DNA of 64,000 nt from Isoetes taiwanensis (lineage: Eukaryota; Streptophyta; Lycopodiopsida; Isoetales; Isoetaceae): NCBI GenBank assembly GCA_021234155.1, contig JAJEKV010000035.1, positions 5,348,224-5,412,223 of the forward strand, given 5' to 3'. Shown in pieces: positions 1-13,272 of the stretch; position 1 is the first letter of the stretch; each line of letters starts with the position of its first letter. A program made the position numbers and the translations under genes. Below the pieces are notes generated by a model. It was given only the letters and a program-made list of their open reading frames with translations, was not told the origin of the DNA and did no database searches.

Positions 1-519
1 ATTCTTGAAATTCAAACCAATGTCACTAATATTGAGGTACCCCAAGGCTAGAGGTTTAGGAGGAAGAATATAATCAAGATCTGCAATTAGATTAACCAAA
101 CTTTTGGATTTATCCAAATTCATTAATCTTGCAGCTATGAACTTGAAATACCTCTTTAAAACAACATCCTGCAGGAATGAAAATATGGACAATGCATTTC
201 TCAAGATAAATTGAATTGAGAAACTTAAGAGTAATGGCCAAGACTTCTACTGCTTCATCTTCAACGTGACTATGTGCAAGAAACTGGCATGTTGTACCAG
301 TCATGATCCACATCATTGCACAAAGCAAAGCATTTTTGTGTGTAAAGCCAATGGAATCTTTGAAGAAGCCTTGCCTAAGTGTTGCTTGAATTTACATCTA
401 AGGTCCTCAAAGATGTGCAAGAAAGCCAAATACTAAGGCCAAGCATTCAACTGGCCATAACAAAATTTGTTGCACCGTGAAAACCAAGTTCAACAAATAC
501 ACTGGTGGTTTGAGCCATT
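1..519. other. non-coding, no gene recognised
   Basis: AT-rich sequence with only short open frames. A 72-codon minus-strand frame (110-328) has no motif I can name. I see no RNA gene and no transposon end. Confidence 0.4.
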
Positions 520-526
520 CATGCTA

Positions 527-915
527 AGCATTTGGAAAATGTATGCCTAGCAATATTTGTGGATCGTCCAATGATCTTCCCAATACATGTTCTTGCACGC
601 ACAATAGAGCTTTCATTTAGGAGCTATGGCCATATTTCTACCCAACCGTGAAAACTGCGGGCGAAGAATTTGGAAAATGGACGCTTAGCATCAATTGTAG
701 AGCTTCTAGTCACCTTTAGATGGATGTTCTTGAGCAGAAAATGGAGCTTTCATTTAGGAGCTATGGCCATATATCCGATCAGAAAACTGTGGCAGCAAAG
801 ATATTGCCTAATTTGGCATCGCTTTTGGCCCATTTATGCTAGGAAGTTGGAAAATGGACGCCTAGCATCAATGGACCTTCCAATGACCTTTCCGACGGAT
901 GTCCTTGCGCGATAA
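527..915. repeat. degenerate tandem repeat, about 3 partial copies
   Basis: The phrase TTGGAAAATG followed by a CCTAGCA/CTTAGCA motif recurs near 530, 668 and 846. The phrase GAGCTTTCATTTAGGAGC, followed by TATGGCCATAT, recurs near 608 and 747. The units are diverged and unequal, roughly 135-180 bp. They open short frames of no recognised function. Confidence 0.6.
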
Positions 916-3900
916 AAGCAGGCTTCAAGCAAGATCATTCCGCCAATTTTACATGTATTACGTAAAGAGTCAAGAGCATGCAAACATCCGCTAATGATTG
1001 TTTAAAGCAAGATCCAGCTAGAGATACATACATAATTTAGAAAATGTAACTATAGATTTCGTCCATGTTAGTAATGTGCAAATGGCATGTAGAGCAGGGC
1101 TTGCAAAAACTAAACAGGCAAGACAATATGTTGAAGATACAATAGATTAACCTACAATGTTAGAATTGGGCATTAGAATTCGGCATCCCTTGCTGCCATT
1201 GCCTTTAAACCCATCAACTGGCTTGTATCCATGCTCGCTTGTATCCATGCTAAAGCAATTTGTTGATCGTGGAGGAAGAAGCAATGTAAGGCCTAGAGAA
1301 AACCAAGGCTCATTGTCCAATAGATACGTAATTACTTCTATGATATATCTAGATGCATAACCCATCTTTCCAAAATGGGCAAGCTCCATTCTGCAACGAA
1401 AATGTAAATGCCAATCTAGTCTCAAAGTGTCAAATATCATTCACACATCAAGTGCCATGGCAGATCTTCATCCCTGGATACAATATCAATAGTTTATCTC
1501 ATGTTGTACAACACTTCTTATATTATAATTCTTTTAGCATGGATATATTGACAATTGATAGCAACATGTCTGTCTATGGAAACTTTTGCCCGTGACACAA
1601 TGAAGAAGAGACAAAGTCATTCATAAAAATATTTATGAATCAAAGTTAAAAAGACAACGAACTCAAAGCATGTTACGTCTCAAGTCTATATCTAGGTATA
1701 AAGAAAGGAACAGAGAGAACAAACCACATGCAACATAATTTGATGGAAAACTAAGCCCTTTGCACAAAGCCTTTTTTCATATTTCAAATCAGGCAAGATA
1801 TTTCTGATCAGTCAAAGTCCTAAAATGAGCTAAGGAGCTCATGAGCATTCCCCATCTAAAGATCCTAAATTTGAAGCAAACTTATAGAGAACCTAATACT
1901 CAGCTTTCAGCCTTGCCAATCTCCAAAGATGCAATTTCCCTTGTAGAACCTTTTGCAACCTAGTTAGAACCTTAAACATGACCCAATTTCCCTAGTAGAA
2001 CATGCCTCAAGCACTTATAATGCAACATAGCAAAATTAGCACATATTAGATGCCTTGCCCATGTATTCCTTTTCCTCCGCTTATGCATGCAAACCAAATT
2101 TGTAGCCTTGTTTTCAAGTTACTGGAGGAAAAACATGCATAAAGCATCCGATTCTACCCTTATCTAACCATCAACAGGATCTTAGAAATCGACCTTAAAA
2201 CCAATTGAAATACGAATCGGGAAAATAAGTCGCTTTGTGAACTCAATGTAGTAAGAAACTATGAAAAACTACATCTTTTGAGAGCCCGATATGCATCTAT
2301 CCACCGTTGTTTCTTCATTTGTAAAAACTTCGTCATATCTTAGTAGGATTTAATATTTCGAGCCACTCTCATGTTTCTCCTCAACAAAACTTAAAAGGGA
2401 ATAAAACCGAATCATAGATAAATTGCAATGCCTCCGTGGTCGACAAAATAACCCAAACATAAACGTGCAAAGATATCTAGAGGAAGTGATTGGCCTAGGC
2501 CTTCTTGTCGGTTTGATCTTGCTTAAACCTAGAAACAATAAGCAAATCAAAACGAAACTTGGCAATACACGATTTCAACCTAGAGTATCGATACCTCATT
2601 ATCGGCATATCACAAAGCCTATCCGGACACGCCTTTGAGCACAAATAAAACCGCAGATTAACTCATGTTCCAGATTGCATGCCAATCGGCCCTTTCTGAC
2701 ACCGCAATTAGGTGGAGTCAAGGCAATTCGATGCAAATCCCAAACCCCTCGCCCAAAATCATACCATCCGCCATGGAAAACCCTCGTTTCCAATCAATCA
2801 AGAACGAAAAGTCGACAAAAATGACAAAATGCTTCACCTCGGCTTGCCAATTTCACTTATCCTCGTGGATGCCACGGCGATACACGTCGATTCCTCTGTA
2901 TAGCACTCTGTATAGCATGCACTCTGCCAGATAAGGATGGAAATAAGAAAAAAAAACTATAATGACGATTTTTGGACAATCGGTGAGTTTTTCCGGCAGG
3001 TAAAAATCATAGGAAATCGGCTTAACAAAAATTCCAAAAAAGTTTTTGGCCAAACCGGAAAATCCCATTTTAACAAGATTGATAGACCATAGTTGCATAG
3101 TTCGAATGTCCTAGTGGACCAATGGGGACACTAGATACAAAAGAAATATATGGAGGCAAGATATTGCTACTCAAAAACGTGAAAAATGAGAAAAGAAGAA
3201 ATGGGCGAAAATAAACTAGGGTTTGAATTTGAAGGGGGGATCAAAGGAACACGAGACGAGGGAGGGCGCATGATAATCCGGCCAAGGGAGTTACAGATTT
3301 TCGATCCGGCATGACGGTCAAGCCATGGCTGCTGGTTGGTGGGCAAATTGCATATTTCATCACTGCCCTGCTGCTGCTCCCCTCTAGGTAACCGATGCAA
3401 TTATTATTTTATACACGTTTTCTTGCCTTTCGCCAATTATTATAATGGTTTCCTTTAAGGAGACATGGCATCCCAAACGCCTCACATTCTTTCTTTCTTT
3501 TTTTTATATCTTGTCTGCTGCTTAAATTGGATATCATCTTTTCTATTTCTTACCATGTTTCTTAGAGAATGTCTCCCGCTTTCATCTCTCTGATCTTTCA
3601 TTGTGGTTTTTAAGAGCAAGTTCTGTTTTACAGTTTCTAGCAGTTCTTGTCTTGAAATTTCAAAATCTGGGTTTGAGAATACTGGTCACTAGTGATCTTT
3701 GAAGACTCAGATTAACAATCCATGTATTTATTTATCTGTCTGGTTTTGTAAGGATTCATGTCATATAGAATAAGGTAAGCATTGTTTCCTTGATCAAGGG
3801 AAGCAGATTTGTCAGGAAGAGCTTTGTCAAGAGAAAAATCCCATATAAGATGGATTCATAGGGGAAAAACTCATCTAAAGATTAGCATCTTGTGGAAAAG

Positions 3901-3959
3901 ATCTCGATAGGATATTCTAGTTGAGAATACTATTCAGCATTGATTTGCATCATTAGAAC
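916..3959. other. intergenic upstream of the VQ gene
   Basis: No gene recognised. A minus-strand open frame of 97 codons (1147-1440) has an ordinary composition but no family I know. The segment 2985-3070, with a TTCCGG...CCGGAA flavour and poly-T runs, resembles 16590-16700 in the opposite orientation, so it is probably part of a dispersed repeat. The last 500 bp before 3960 should hold the promoter and 5' UTR of the VQ gene, but no TATA box can be assigned with confidence. Confidence 0.4.
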
Positions 3960-4616
3960 ATGGATCTTGCCAAGAAATCTGCAACCAAAGCGAGCTTAAA
4001 AAATGCAGCAGAGATTCTGAGAGCAACAAATAAAGAATCTCATATGATAATGAAGCCAGGTAAAGCAGTTGCAGCAAAGCAGCATATGATAGTGAAGTCT
4101 AGACAAGAGGGAAGTGCAAAGCCCCCGGTAATCAAAGTTGTACATATTTTCAATCCAACAGTATTCAAGACAGATGCTGCAAACTTCAGGTCACTTGTGC
4201 AGAAGTTAACAGGTAGAAGCTGCATGCCTTTGAAACGAAGTGGAAGCCATAGCTGTGGAGCTTCAAAGGTCTCATGGCCGAAGTCCGGTGAAGTGCCTTT
4301 GCATTCATCATTCTATGATGGCCAGCTCAAGCAGATTCAGGCTAGGACAAAAGGGCAAGATTTTGGTCTCAAAGAATTATCCTTCTCTGATGATGTTAGG
4401 CATTCTGCATTTAGCTTCAATTTCTGTGGTATGTCTGCACCATATGGTGGCATGAAATCTCATAATGCAGAGAGTTTTGCAAGCTTTAGTGACTTGGATA
4501 TTATTTCTGGCCTGGTCTCAGGAGAACCCCTTCCTGATTTTAACCTATTGCCTCCTCTCAGTGATCTCAGTGATCATTTTTTTCAAGAAACTAGGATTTG
4601 CGGCATCTATGACTAG
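3960..4616 (+). CDS. VQ-motif protein
   Basis: Predicted 218-residue VQ-family protein. These plant proteins bind WRKY transcription factors, and some are phosphorylated by MAP kinases, acting as nuclear cofactors in defence and development. The defining motif FRSLVQKLTG is at residues 76-85, preceded by a basic, proline-containing stretch (PPVIKVVHIFNPTVFKT, 55-71) as in many VQ proteins. The N-terminus is lysine rich. The C-terminal half is serine and aromatic rich and ends in an acidic, leucine-rich tail (DIISGLVSGEPLPDFNLLPP). The gene has a single exon, which is usual for this family. I chose the ATG at 3960 because it is the first in the frame and is preceded by stops. The frame is intact. 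The WRKY partner and the pathway cannot be inferred from sequence. Confidence 0.9.
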   Translation: MDLAKKSATKASLKNAAEILRATNKESHMIMKPGKAVAAKQHMIVKSRQEGSAKPPVIKVVHIFNPTVFKTDAANFRSLVQKLTGRSCMPLKRSGSHSCGASKVSWPKSGEVPLHSSFYDGQLKQIQARTKGQDFGLKELSFSDDVRHSAFSFNFCGMSAPYGGMKSHNAESFASFSDLDIISGLVSGEPLPDFNLLPPLSDLSDHFFQETRICGIYD

Positions 4617-5634
4617 ATGTAAAGTCAGTTTTATTCAGCCTAATGAGGTATTTTCTTCCATTTGGCATTATTGATGTTGACGAGAGGCTGTTATTGCGCA
4701 AAATCTGTGACAGTTGCCATGTTAATAATGGCTTTTGATTATTTGGTGTCTCGAGAGCCAAAGTGGCTCCCCCCAAGGCTTCCCAGTATAGGAGCGTTAC
4801 ATTGTTGCTACTTGGTGTCTAATCGTTTCATATAATAGCAACATTTATCATGCACAATGCATGCCGCTTGATAGAACATGCATGTACTTTTTGTTTATTC
4901 GAGCCTCACATATCTATTCACATTTTATGGGAACAGATTTTTGTACTTGGAAGCCTACATATCATGACAACTATATCCCGCCTTTGGTTCATTCTTCCTA
5001 GTTGTTCATTCCCTTTTCTTCATCACTCCTCTCATTGTAAGCATATCCTCCTATACATTCTTCCAATCGCTTGAAATTGAAGTACGCAATGTTGTGAAAG
5101 CTTAAACGTTGTGTTTAGAGCTTGGATTATAACCACAGTGGGGTTTGATGTTTTGAAGTTTAGTTACATGGTTTGAGTTTAGTTACATAGTAAGTAAGAA
5201 GACTTTACAATAAGCTTTAGAGATGGTGGGTTAAAAAGGGCATATCTATATTAAAAATGCCTTTGAATGCTATTAGACCAAAGTTTGAAAGTGCTTCTTT
5301 GATGTTCGGGTGTTTACACATAACGGCTACAAAGAATAGTGGTTTTCCACATTAAGAGCTACAACCCACATTAAGAGCTACGTACAAGAACTTGGGAGCT
5401 AAAAAAATTGTGATATATAGAATTAGTATAAAGGTGGTAACAATAATGTGTTGACAAATTTAATACAAAGTGAACTTATGATCAGTGCCAAACTGAAGGT
5501 TAAAGACAAAATTGTGATGTATACGATTAAAAAGCGTATTTGAATGTGAATGCGTAGATTTGTAAGTGGATAAGGTTTGAGTTCTCAGGAATTTTGCTAG
5601 GTTAGTTTGAAGGTATGATTGAGGCCGGACTTGG
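4617..5634. other. intergenic, downstream of the VQ gene
   Basis: The 3' UTR of the VQ gene is expected just after 4616. No further gene, RNA or transposon end was recognised. Confidence 0.4.
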
Positions 5635-5738
5635 ATGGTGATGCGCTAGTTTCTTGTGATTATCTTCGAGTGATGGCATTTGGAAGGTGATGCGCTAGTT
5701 TCTTGTGGTTATCTTCGAGCGATGGCATTTCTGGCAAA
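5635..5738. repeat. tandem duplication, about 52-bp unit, 2 copies
   Basis: The phrase GGTGATGCGCTAGTTTCTTG is repeated with its downstream context (ATCTTCGAG, then TGATGGCATTT or CGATGGCATTT). The copies are nearly identical, which implies a recent duplication. Confidence 0.8.
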
Positions 5739-5989
5739 TTGGTGTTATTTATTCTGGCTTGAAGCAGCGCATCGCTTCATCGCTTCTTGACTCGGGTAAT
5801 TTCCTTTTATTTCTTGCTTTAATTTTTGACGAGGAGCTAAAAGGGGAGGTAGAGGTCGGCCAAGCAGGAAATCTCTCAGATGTTAAGAGCATTGGAAAGT
5901 CATGTGTGGAAGATGATGAAGGCAATGTCCTTGATGACAACGGCATGACTGTTGGCTCAGGGGTGGATGCTTCACCATATTTTTCTAGT

Positions 5990-6260
5990 GGTTAGTTTTT
6001 GTGTGAGGGATCGTGTAGCTCGAGTAGTTGTACTTGATGGAGATAGTGACCTGCATTGTCAATGTGTCAGTAGCCCATATAGACACCTAGACCCATAAAA
6101 ACACCTATGCCTATTTCTAGTTGATTAGTTTTTGTGAGAGGGATCATTCATGTAGTTGGAATAGTTGCACTATAGTGACCTCGATCACTTGCATTGTTAA
6201 TATGTCATTAACTCATATAGACACCTAGGCCCATAAAGACACCTATCCTTGTTTCTAGTT
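5990..6260. repeat. tandem duplication, about 130-bp unit, 2 copies
   Basis: TTAGTTTTTGTG, then CATATAGACACCTAG, CCATAAA and ACACCTAT, occur in the same order in both halves. The copies are moderately diverged. Confidence 0.75.
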
Positions 6261-6497
6261 GGTTGCACTTGAGGGAGATAGTGACTTCAAAAGAAAAATG
6301 TAAGGATTGAAATTAACATGTAAAAAGGCAAGATGGTTGAAACCAGGGAGGTTATCAATCAGAAAGGGGAAATGACAAAGGTTATGGCAGAAGGAAGGTA
6401 GATATAGCAGCAGGTTTATTTTTATGTTTTTACTTTTGCTTTTGTCACATGTCAGATCAATGTCATCGGCATCAATGGGTCTCAGAACAGAGGTATA

Positions 6498-9066
6498 AGG
6501 GAGGGTGCCCGGTTTTGGAACACTTAAGAGAAAAATGGCCTGTTCACATATGAAATTCAATCTGCAGCAAGCAATTTTTGGATCAACTCGTGCTCCAGAA
6601 CCTGATACACCTAATGAGAAAAAAAAAACAGCAAAATAAAAACTGAGTTACCTGAATTATGCAATGGAACAGAGGTGCCTTTTGGCCCTTGTTGGCACAC
6701 CCATGCCCAACATGGCACTATTAACTATGGCCCAGAGCAGTCCACATATGGCACATGTAGGAACTCCAATGGCACAGCTTGCACTGCAGATAGTCCACCT
6801 TGTGTCCTCAAATGGTACAGCCTGCATCCAACTTGGTGCAACTCATGCCATCAATTGGTACATCCTGGACACAACATGGATCATATAGCACGCATAAAAA
6901 TCTCAATGGCATATTCAAAGACAACAATATAGGCATGCATCCACACAAACAAACACATGAATACAGGGATGGAAGGATTTGAACCTTCATAGCCAATGGC
7001 TATAACCATTTCATCCCCTCCTGCAGCAAACCAGCAAACAGATCAAACCACCTTGAGGTGGATTGATGACAAAAAGCTCCAAGAGCTATTGCCATAAATT
7101 CACCTCAAGGTAAAAACACAATACCATGCAATAATCAAGAGGGTTGATTACCAAAATGATAGGCAAATCAGATCAGACTTCAAATCATTCCATCTTTTGC
7201 AAGATATAAGCTAACATGATTTAACAAGAGAGCAAAATTATGCATTCATTGATTTATAGAACTCTTACAAAAAATTGAAGTTGAGATCATGTAAACTGAA
7301 AGCTAAATTGAAAGCTAAACTATGCAAGTGAAGCAGCCTCACATTCCCAAGCTTCTCAAGTGTTGCTCAGCCTCATGCCTGTACAAATCATCAAGGTTCT
7401 TGGTCTTCTTGGCTGGAGGCTCAGAATCAGACCCATCAGTGGTATCAGAACCCTACTGGACCACATGCATTGGCTGATTGAAATGGTCATCCCTACCATG
7501 ATAACCATCTGGTGCAGTCCACATATCTTCAGTATTCTCCCCAAATTCCCATGGGATTAGAGGCTTTAGACTGCTCCAACTTTTGCTTCTTCTTTCGGCA
7601 TCTTTCATCCCAAGAACATATGTGAGTGTCTTCTATGCTGCAACCTGGCTGTCCTGCATGAAATCTTGCCTCAAATCATTGTTCTCTACCTCTTGTTCAT
7701 CAACTACATCATGCTCTACAACTAAATATTTTCCACCATCATCAATTACACCTACTGGCTCAACAGTAGGCTGGACACAACGGGTTGGTACAGCAGGTTG
7801 CACCCAACTGTTTGCCTTCCTCTTACTTATCTAGCCTCTTCTTGGCTCTAGCTCTAGCATTTTTTTTGAGCAATTGTGAAGCTTTTTTCCTCTGCAAACA
7901 GTTAAACAAGTGTGAACTGCAAGTTCACACTTATCTTCAAAGTATGCTGCCCTGAAATTTGTGGTGGACTCTTCATAAAGGCGTACTGCAAGTTTTTCTG
8001 CCTCCCTAACAGCCTTTGTTTCAGCTCTTCTCTTTGCATCCAATTCTCTTGCCTTTTTTCTCTCCAATTGCAACCTCTTCTTCTCATCCACCTTCTCTTT
8101 CCTATCTCTAGCAGCATCCTTAGCTTTTCTTTCTTGCTCAATTCTTGCTGCAATCATTTCATCCGAAGTGACAAAAAGCTTGCCTTGCAGTGTGTCTGGC
8201 AGTTTGCTTCTTTTCGCTCTAGAGTTAATGGGAAGCTTTTGAGCTATGGCAGACTGTATGGGAGCAACTGCAGCAGCTGAAATGGGAGCAGACTGGAATT
8301 GTAGAGGAGCTTCATGGATTGAAATCTCTTCAGGAATCAGGGCTGGAGCTAGGGGCACCTGCAAACCAGATACTACCATGTTTGCTGCATCTGCAAGTTC
8401 TTCCAAACCATTTGCAACATTTTCATCTCCATTACATCGGCCTCATCATTGTCCTCAATTACAACCATGTTATCAGCTAAAGGGTCTGGTAGAACAGCCT
8501 TATCATTGAAAGGACAAATACCTGTCTTAAGAAAACCAGCTCGAATATTTTCAGGAGTAAGAGAACTAGCAATTGAATTTGAGATGAGTGCTGCCATATC
8601 TTCCTTGGTTGGCTGCACACTGTCATGAGTATGCATATACCTGCTCCTGTTATCCTTGAATTTGGCCTTGAATGGCCCAAAGCAGGCCACATCTAGTGGC
8701 TGTAATTTGTGGGAGGTGTGTGGAGGAAGCAGCAACATATGAAGACCAATTTCTTTTGCATGTTGGACTGCAATCAAGGTATGGTGAGACCCGTGACCAT
8801 CACAAATCAGCAAGTGAGGTCTCTCCTTGCTTATTCCACCAGGAACATTTCTTTTGAAATGCTCTAGCCAAGCATCAAATAGAATATTAGTCATCCATGC
8901 CTTTTTTTGAAAGGCCATAGCAGCACCTGGTTCACAACCAGCTACAAGATCTACATTCCTTAGCCTCTTGCCCTTAAAGATGTAGAGGTTAGGAATTCTG
9001 ACCCCAGCAGCATTTACACAACTTAAGACAGTCAGCCACTCTCTGTGGATCAGGGGAGAGTGTGGA
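6498..9066 (-). mobile_element. truncated pogo/Tigger-type DNA transposon (copy 1)
   Basis: The left end is a terminal sequence beginning AGGGAGGGTGCCC after a TA dinucleotide. The same end occurs at 44525 in copy 2. Minus-strand transposase sequence covers only the C-terminal two thirds; homology to copy 2 stops near 9066, so the other terminus and the DNA-binding N-terminus are lost. Tigger elements are Tc1/mariner relatives with a CENP-B-like transposase and TA targets. A tRNA-like fold lies inside at 6966-7017. Confidence 0.75.
6966..7017 (-). other. tRNA-like fold inside Tigger copy 1
   Basis: On the minus strand the segment has a 6-bp end stem (GGGATG/CATCCC on the plus strand), a perfect T-arm-like hairpin GAAGG-loop7-CCTTC directly beside it, and a second hairpin ATAGCC/GGCTAT. 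The loop carries a B-box-like GGTTCAAATCC. It is only 52 nt long and lacks a normal D-arm, so it is not a functional tRNA gene. A related fold sits at the matching place in copy 2. Confidence 0.55.
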
Positions 9067-9071
9067 GCCAA
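7831..9071 (-). pseudogene. Tigger-type DDE transposase, C-terminal part, frameshifted
   Basis: Two overlapping frames (9071-8373, then 8406-7831) encode the end of a pogo/Tigger transposase (DDE_1 endonuclease). The first frame contains LLICDGHGSH, with the second catalytic Asp, and LQPLDVACFGPFK, which carries the third acidic residue region. A lysine/glutamate-rich coiled segment follows (KRSKLPDTLQGKLFVTSDEM, then EKVDEKKRLQLERKKARELD). The DESG block with the first catalytic Asp and the helix-turn-helix region are absent, lost at the truncation near 9066. A frameshift near 8390 separates the two frames. Not expected to be active. The closest relative in the window is the transposase at 45537-47703. 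Confidence 0.85.
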
Positions 9072-11864
9072 TTGAAAAAGTTGGCAAACGAAGAAGATAC
9101 TAGGATGATCAGAAGACAGACAGGCATCCTGCGAGGATGGATGCAGGAGATATATTCCAGTCTATGAGAAATCCCTGTCAATACTGATTTTAAACCTTGA
9201 AGTTGATAATTTTACTATTGATGTTGCATAGATTTGATTTGCTATAGGTGACTGTACTAGATTTGTTAATGTTTGTGATGGAAACATTGTACTTTATTTG
9301 TTTAATCTTCATGGGTTACTCTAAAGAAATCCTGGTAGTGCAAATGATTGAGATCACTACCCTCCTGACTGCAACTACTCTAGCAGAGTCATAGAAACAT
9401 GGTGGAACATCCACCTCGAATATCTAGTATAATAACAGGGGATTACTCTTATATTTATACGTTCTTTCACATGGTTTTTCTATAATTTCATTGATGTATT
9501 GTGACGAGCCGGCCGAGTTGACACTCCTGGCAACTCGAAATTTTGTCTAACTTAAAGCTAGATCTAAATTGGTCTTAAACTTGACAAAGTTACAGTATTG
9601 GTGAAGAATTTAATCTTCCACTTTTCTATTGGGAATGATCCATTCTTATTTATCAAAGACAACAAAAATCCAAAGATTTAATATCTATAATATTCTCAAT
9701 AACAACTGATCAAGTAAGACAGGTGCTTTTAGCTCTAAAACTCAACCCTGATCCCGGGCTATATTGCCGCCATCAACTTGGCCACTGTCCTGAGGATTAA
9801 CTGCACATGCACTCAAATGGGGTTAGTCCTCGTGACGAAGTGGGAATCTCTGGCTGCCACTGCATGCATGGAAACACTCTGGAATCTTGGATATAAAGAC
9901 ATAAGCACAAGCAAAACAAAAGGTTCTGGGTGAGTATAGTGCTAGACAATGACAATATAATCCAACGAAATACCAAACATAAACATCAAAAGCAAAGAAA
10001 CATAGTCAAAGTGCCAAAACATCATAACATAGCTCTGGGGCAATGGGAAGCTAAGACAGCCTACATGCAGGCCCTGTTAGCAGAAACATGCACAAGGCAC
10101 CCAAAATTAAAACACTACATGGTTTTTTCTATGGTTGTGACTAGAAAACCATTCTACAAAACTAATGGGTGTTTGGGGGTTAATTTCATTAAAAACCATA
10201 TGTGGCTAAACTAGTTGGTCTTCTTGTAAGGTTTGTTAAGGTGGTATTACGTCATGGTGATTGTAAATGGCTTATTTCTAGTGTTTGTGAAAGTGGTATT
10301 ATATGTTGGTACGTGGATGTGGTACATTATATCGTTTTTAGGGTACGGTTTGTCCATGTGGTATAACGTGATGGTTGTGGATGTGGTTTCAATGTAGTGC
10401 TCTATTCATGTGATTTCATAATGTGGTAGTTGTTGTGGTTTGTTATTGTGGAAAACTGGCCTGGCTAATTTTCATGGTAAACCTGCACGGTTTGAATTGT
10501 GTTAATAGCAATAAATCACTATTAGTTGATTAGTCAAAGTGTTTAGGGTTTTCTATTAAAGCACTATTGTGCTTATCAAAATTAGATATAATTGTTTTGC
10601 TCAAAATGTGCATGGTTTTCTAATGCATCAGGTTCATGGTTATCATTGATAAACTAGTAATGTTATGTAGGCTGAAGCATTTCAAGTTAATAGACTAAAA
10701 CCATTAAGAACTATGGATGGTTTCTTACGTATTGTAGTACGTATTAAAGTTGGTAATCCACTAATGGCTTCTAGTCTAAATCGTTTCAATTAATGCATAA
10801 AAGGCACATCTGTGATTTTCAGACGAAAACAATGCATAGTTTTTATATGTATCTTCACCATGGTTTCTAGATAAAAACAATGCGTAATTTTATGTGTAGT
10901 TTTCACTCAAAAACAGAAACATCACATGGTTTTTAAATGTGGTCTTCACCTCATAACAATGCATAGTCTTTACATGTAGGACTTTTTAGCATAGTTTTCC
11001 TTTAATTATCCACACGTTATTTTCATTTTTTGTAATGCAACCACGTATCATATTGTTTTTCGTACAATTTTTTCTAGACATATTATTTTTTGCTAGTGTA
11101 GTTTTAGAGAAACAATGTATTGGATAAAATGAAAACAACAAATATAAAAAACATATAGTAAACAAAGGAATTTTTGCATTGTCCAATAAAATGAGCATAC
11201 ATGAACATGCATTTTCATTTAAATTTCAAAATATACAACTCATTTCCAAGTTTGAATTTCAAAGTATACAATCACATGTTCATTTCCAAAGTATGATCTT
11301 ATTTTGAAATAAAAATTTCAAGCTTTACAATTCCAAACTAAGCAATGTATTATGCAATATATTCTGCAATGTAAAAAATTTGTGATGTTTCAGATTGTAA
11401 TAAGGAACAATCTACAATATATTCCACAATACAATCAGCATTATGTTTTAATAGAGGGACAAAAAACAGGGGGCTTCCATATCTGCAATGCCAAAAATAA
11501 GCAATCAGTGAAAGGACATGGAAGCAGATCAGTGAAAAGAAATGAAAGCAAAAGACAAGTATGCTTCTAAATAAAAAGGAATAAAACAGAACATACCGAA
11601 AGGGCTCCTCTGAATCTATTCTACAGTGCCGATCTCATGAAACAGTTCCAGCTACAAACTTCCATTTGAGCTTCAATCTCCAAACTACTGCATTATGGAA
11701 TTTGAATATACATTTTAAGGCAGTTTCTTCTGTGTTCTAAAAGCCAGTGCATCAAAAACTTCCTTCAAACAAATCCTGTTTACATCAGTATCATAGTATT
11801 TTCATGTCACAGCATTCCATCCCCATTCCTCTTTTTTGCATCGATTCAACTCCATAACACCACC
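9072..11864. other. intergenic AT-rich DNA
   Basis: No gene recognised. From about 10130 to 11000 the sequence is full of diverged GTGGT/AACCA and ATGGTTTT words, resembling the ACCA-rich segment at 23640-24360 in inverted orientation. This is probably decayed repeat. Confidence 0.4.
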
Positions 11865-12028
11865 AGAGGTCGTTATGGCTTATATGGCAGAGCCAAGGTC
11901 TACAGAAAAGCCAGCTGTTTTACACAAAAACAGAAGCAAAAATCAGAGGTCGTTATGGCTTATATGGCAAAGCCAAGCTCTACCGAAAAATCCAGCTGTT
12001 TTACACAAGTAAACACAAGCAAAAATCA
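11865..12028. repeat. tandem duplication, 80-bp unit, 2 copies
   Basis: AGAGGTCGTTATGGCTTATA and the following words GCCAAG, CTCTAC and CCAGCTGTTTTACACAA are repeated with an 80-bp offset. The copies are near identical apart from a few substitutions. Confidence 0.85.
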
Positions 12029-13060
12029 AACACAAGTAGAGGAAAGGAAACAGAAAAATAACCCCACAACTCACAAGAACAACAATCAAATGTAAACGAG
12101 GGGAGCTGCAAAGGAGATTGATTGCACCTGTTGTAGATGAACTTATATCCAAGCCGAACTGCAAAAAAAGATTTGGTTATCGCCCTTGTAGATCTGAAAA
12201 CATGGAAGGACAACTCTGGGCGGGAGCAAACCTCCGTCAATGCATCGCCCATCAACTGCCAAGCCGAGTGCAGTTTAATAGCCGGTAAATACCAAGGCTA
12301 AACCCGGATTTCGCAAAAGGGAAAAAAACCCCAAATCTATAAGGCCTCAAGAACTACAAATCTGGCACCAGAGACCCCTATTGTCGCGATCCAGCCGGAC
12401 CACTCTTCAACTCTACGCTCTCATCTACAGAACTCAGTCAGGGAGCCGCTGGAGTCAGGGATCCGGAGTTAGATCCGCCATTGAGAGTTGGAGCCAGGCC
12501 GCCGGAGGCCGGAGTTGGATCCGCCAGTGCAGTTGGAAGAGAATAGGGTTTCGATTCGAATAATCGAAAATAGGGTTTTGGTTCCAATAAAGAAAATAGA
12601 GACATGCTTTTCAAATTTATCCCGCCCATTGGATGGGAGGGCGGGATAATATTTGAACTAATGTGTTTGTAAGCTTATATTCTTAATTGTGGGAACCTAT
12701 ATGGTTTGAAAATATCAATCGAAGTAACTAGAGAAAATGCCGCCTCGCATTTAAGACGACCGGAAAAAACTGTTGATAGAGCATTTTATAGTGTATGTTG
12801 CCGAAATTTTTTGCTTTTAACGTTGAAAAATTGTCGGGAATATTTTGACTTGTCTAGAATTTCCAGAAATTGATGGATTTTTCGGGGCCAAACCCCCCTA
12901 TTTTAGAGCCTCAATGTGCTTCTCAAATTTCGTTTTGTTATTCAAAACTTTGTCACTCGTGATATGTATGGTTAGTGGCATTGCATAATTTTGTCTAGTT
13001 AAATGCACTTCAATTATACATGCTTAAGTTTTGGATATACTTATACCTAATCTTTGAGTG
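12029..13060. other. intergenic
   Basis: No gene recognised. A small inverted repeat TCCCGCCC-ATTGGATGG-GAGGGCGGGA lies near 12619-12646. The G-rich purine/pyrimidine stretch before it (12380-12560) opens short overlapping frames on both strands with no recognisable protein family. Confidence 0.4.
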
Positions 13061-13067
13061 CTTAGGG

Positions 13068-13272
13068 TGCATCCCCATTAGGCGGTTATCCTGGCCTGAC
13101 TTTGCCACATGGCAAACCCAGCTAGAATATTAGTATTCCCATTATCTTCAAGGCACCGGTTTGTCTTCTAGCGATGATGCTTTTGTATTTTTGCCATCAA
13201 GACAAATCCTGGTAGCTTGAAGACAAATCTTGATGAAATGGGGAATTGGGTTGCAATGGGAACATGCATCGT
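13068..13272. mobile_element. possible MITE-like segment
   Basis: The ends look like imperfect inverted repeats: GGTGCATCCCCATTAGG on the left and CAATGGGAACATGCATC on the right. The span is about 200 bp. No convincing target duplication was found, so this is a weak call. Confidence 0.3.

Noticed and set aside
1147-1440. 97-codon minus-strand frame as a gene
   Set aside because: No family resemblance, no supporting exons and an overlapping frame on the other strand; mentioned only as part of the intergenic entry.
6966-7017. Functional tRNA gene
   Set aside because: Only 52 nt, no proper D-arm or anticodon loop. It lies inside a transposon.
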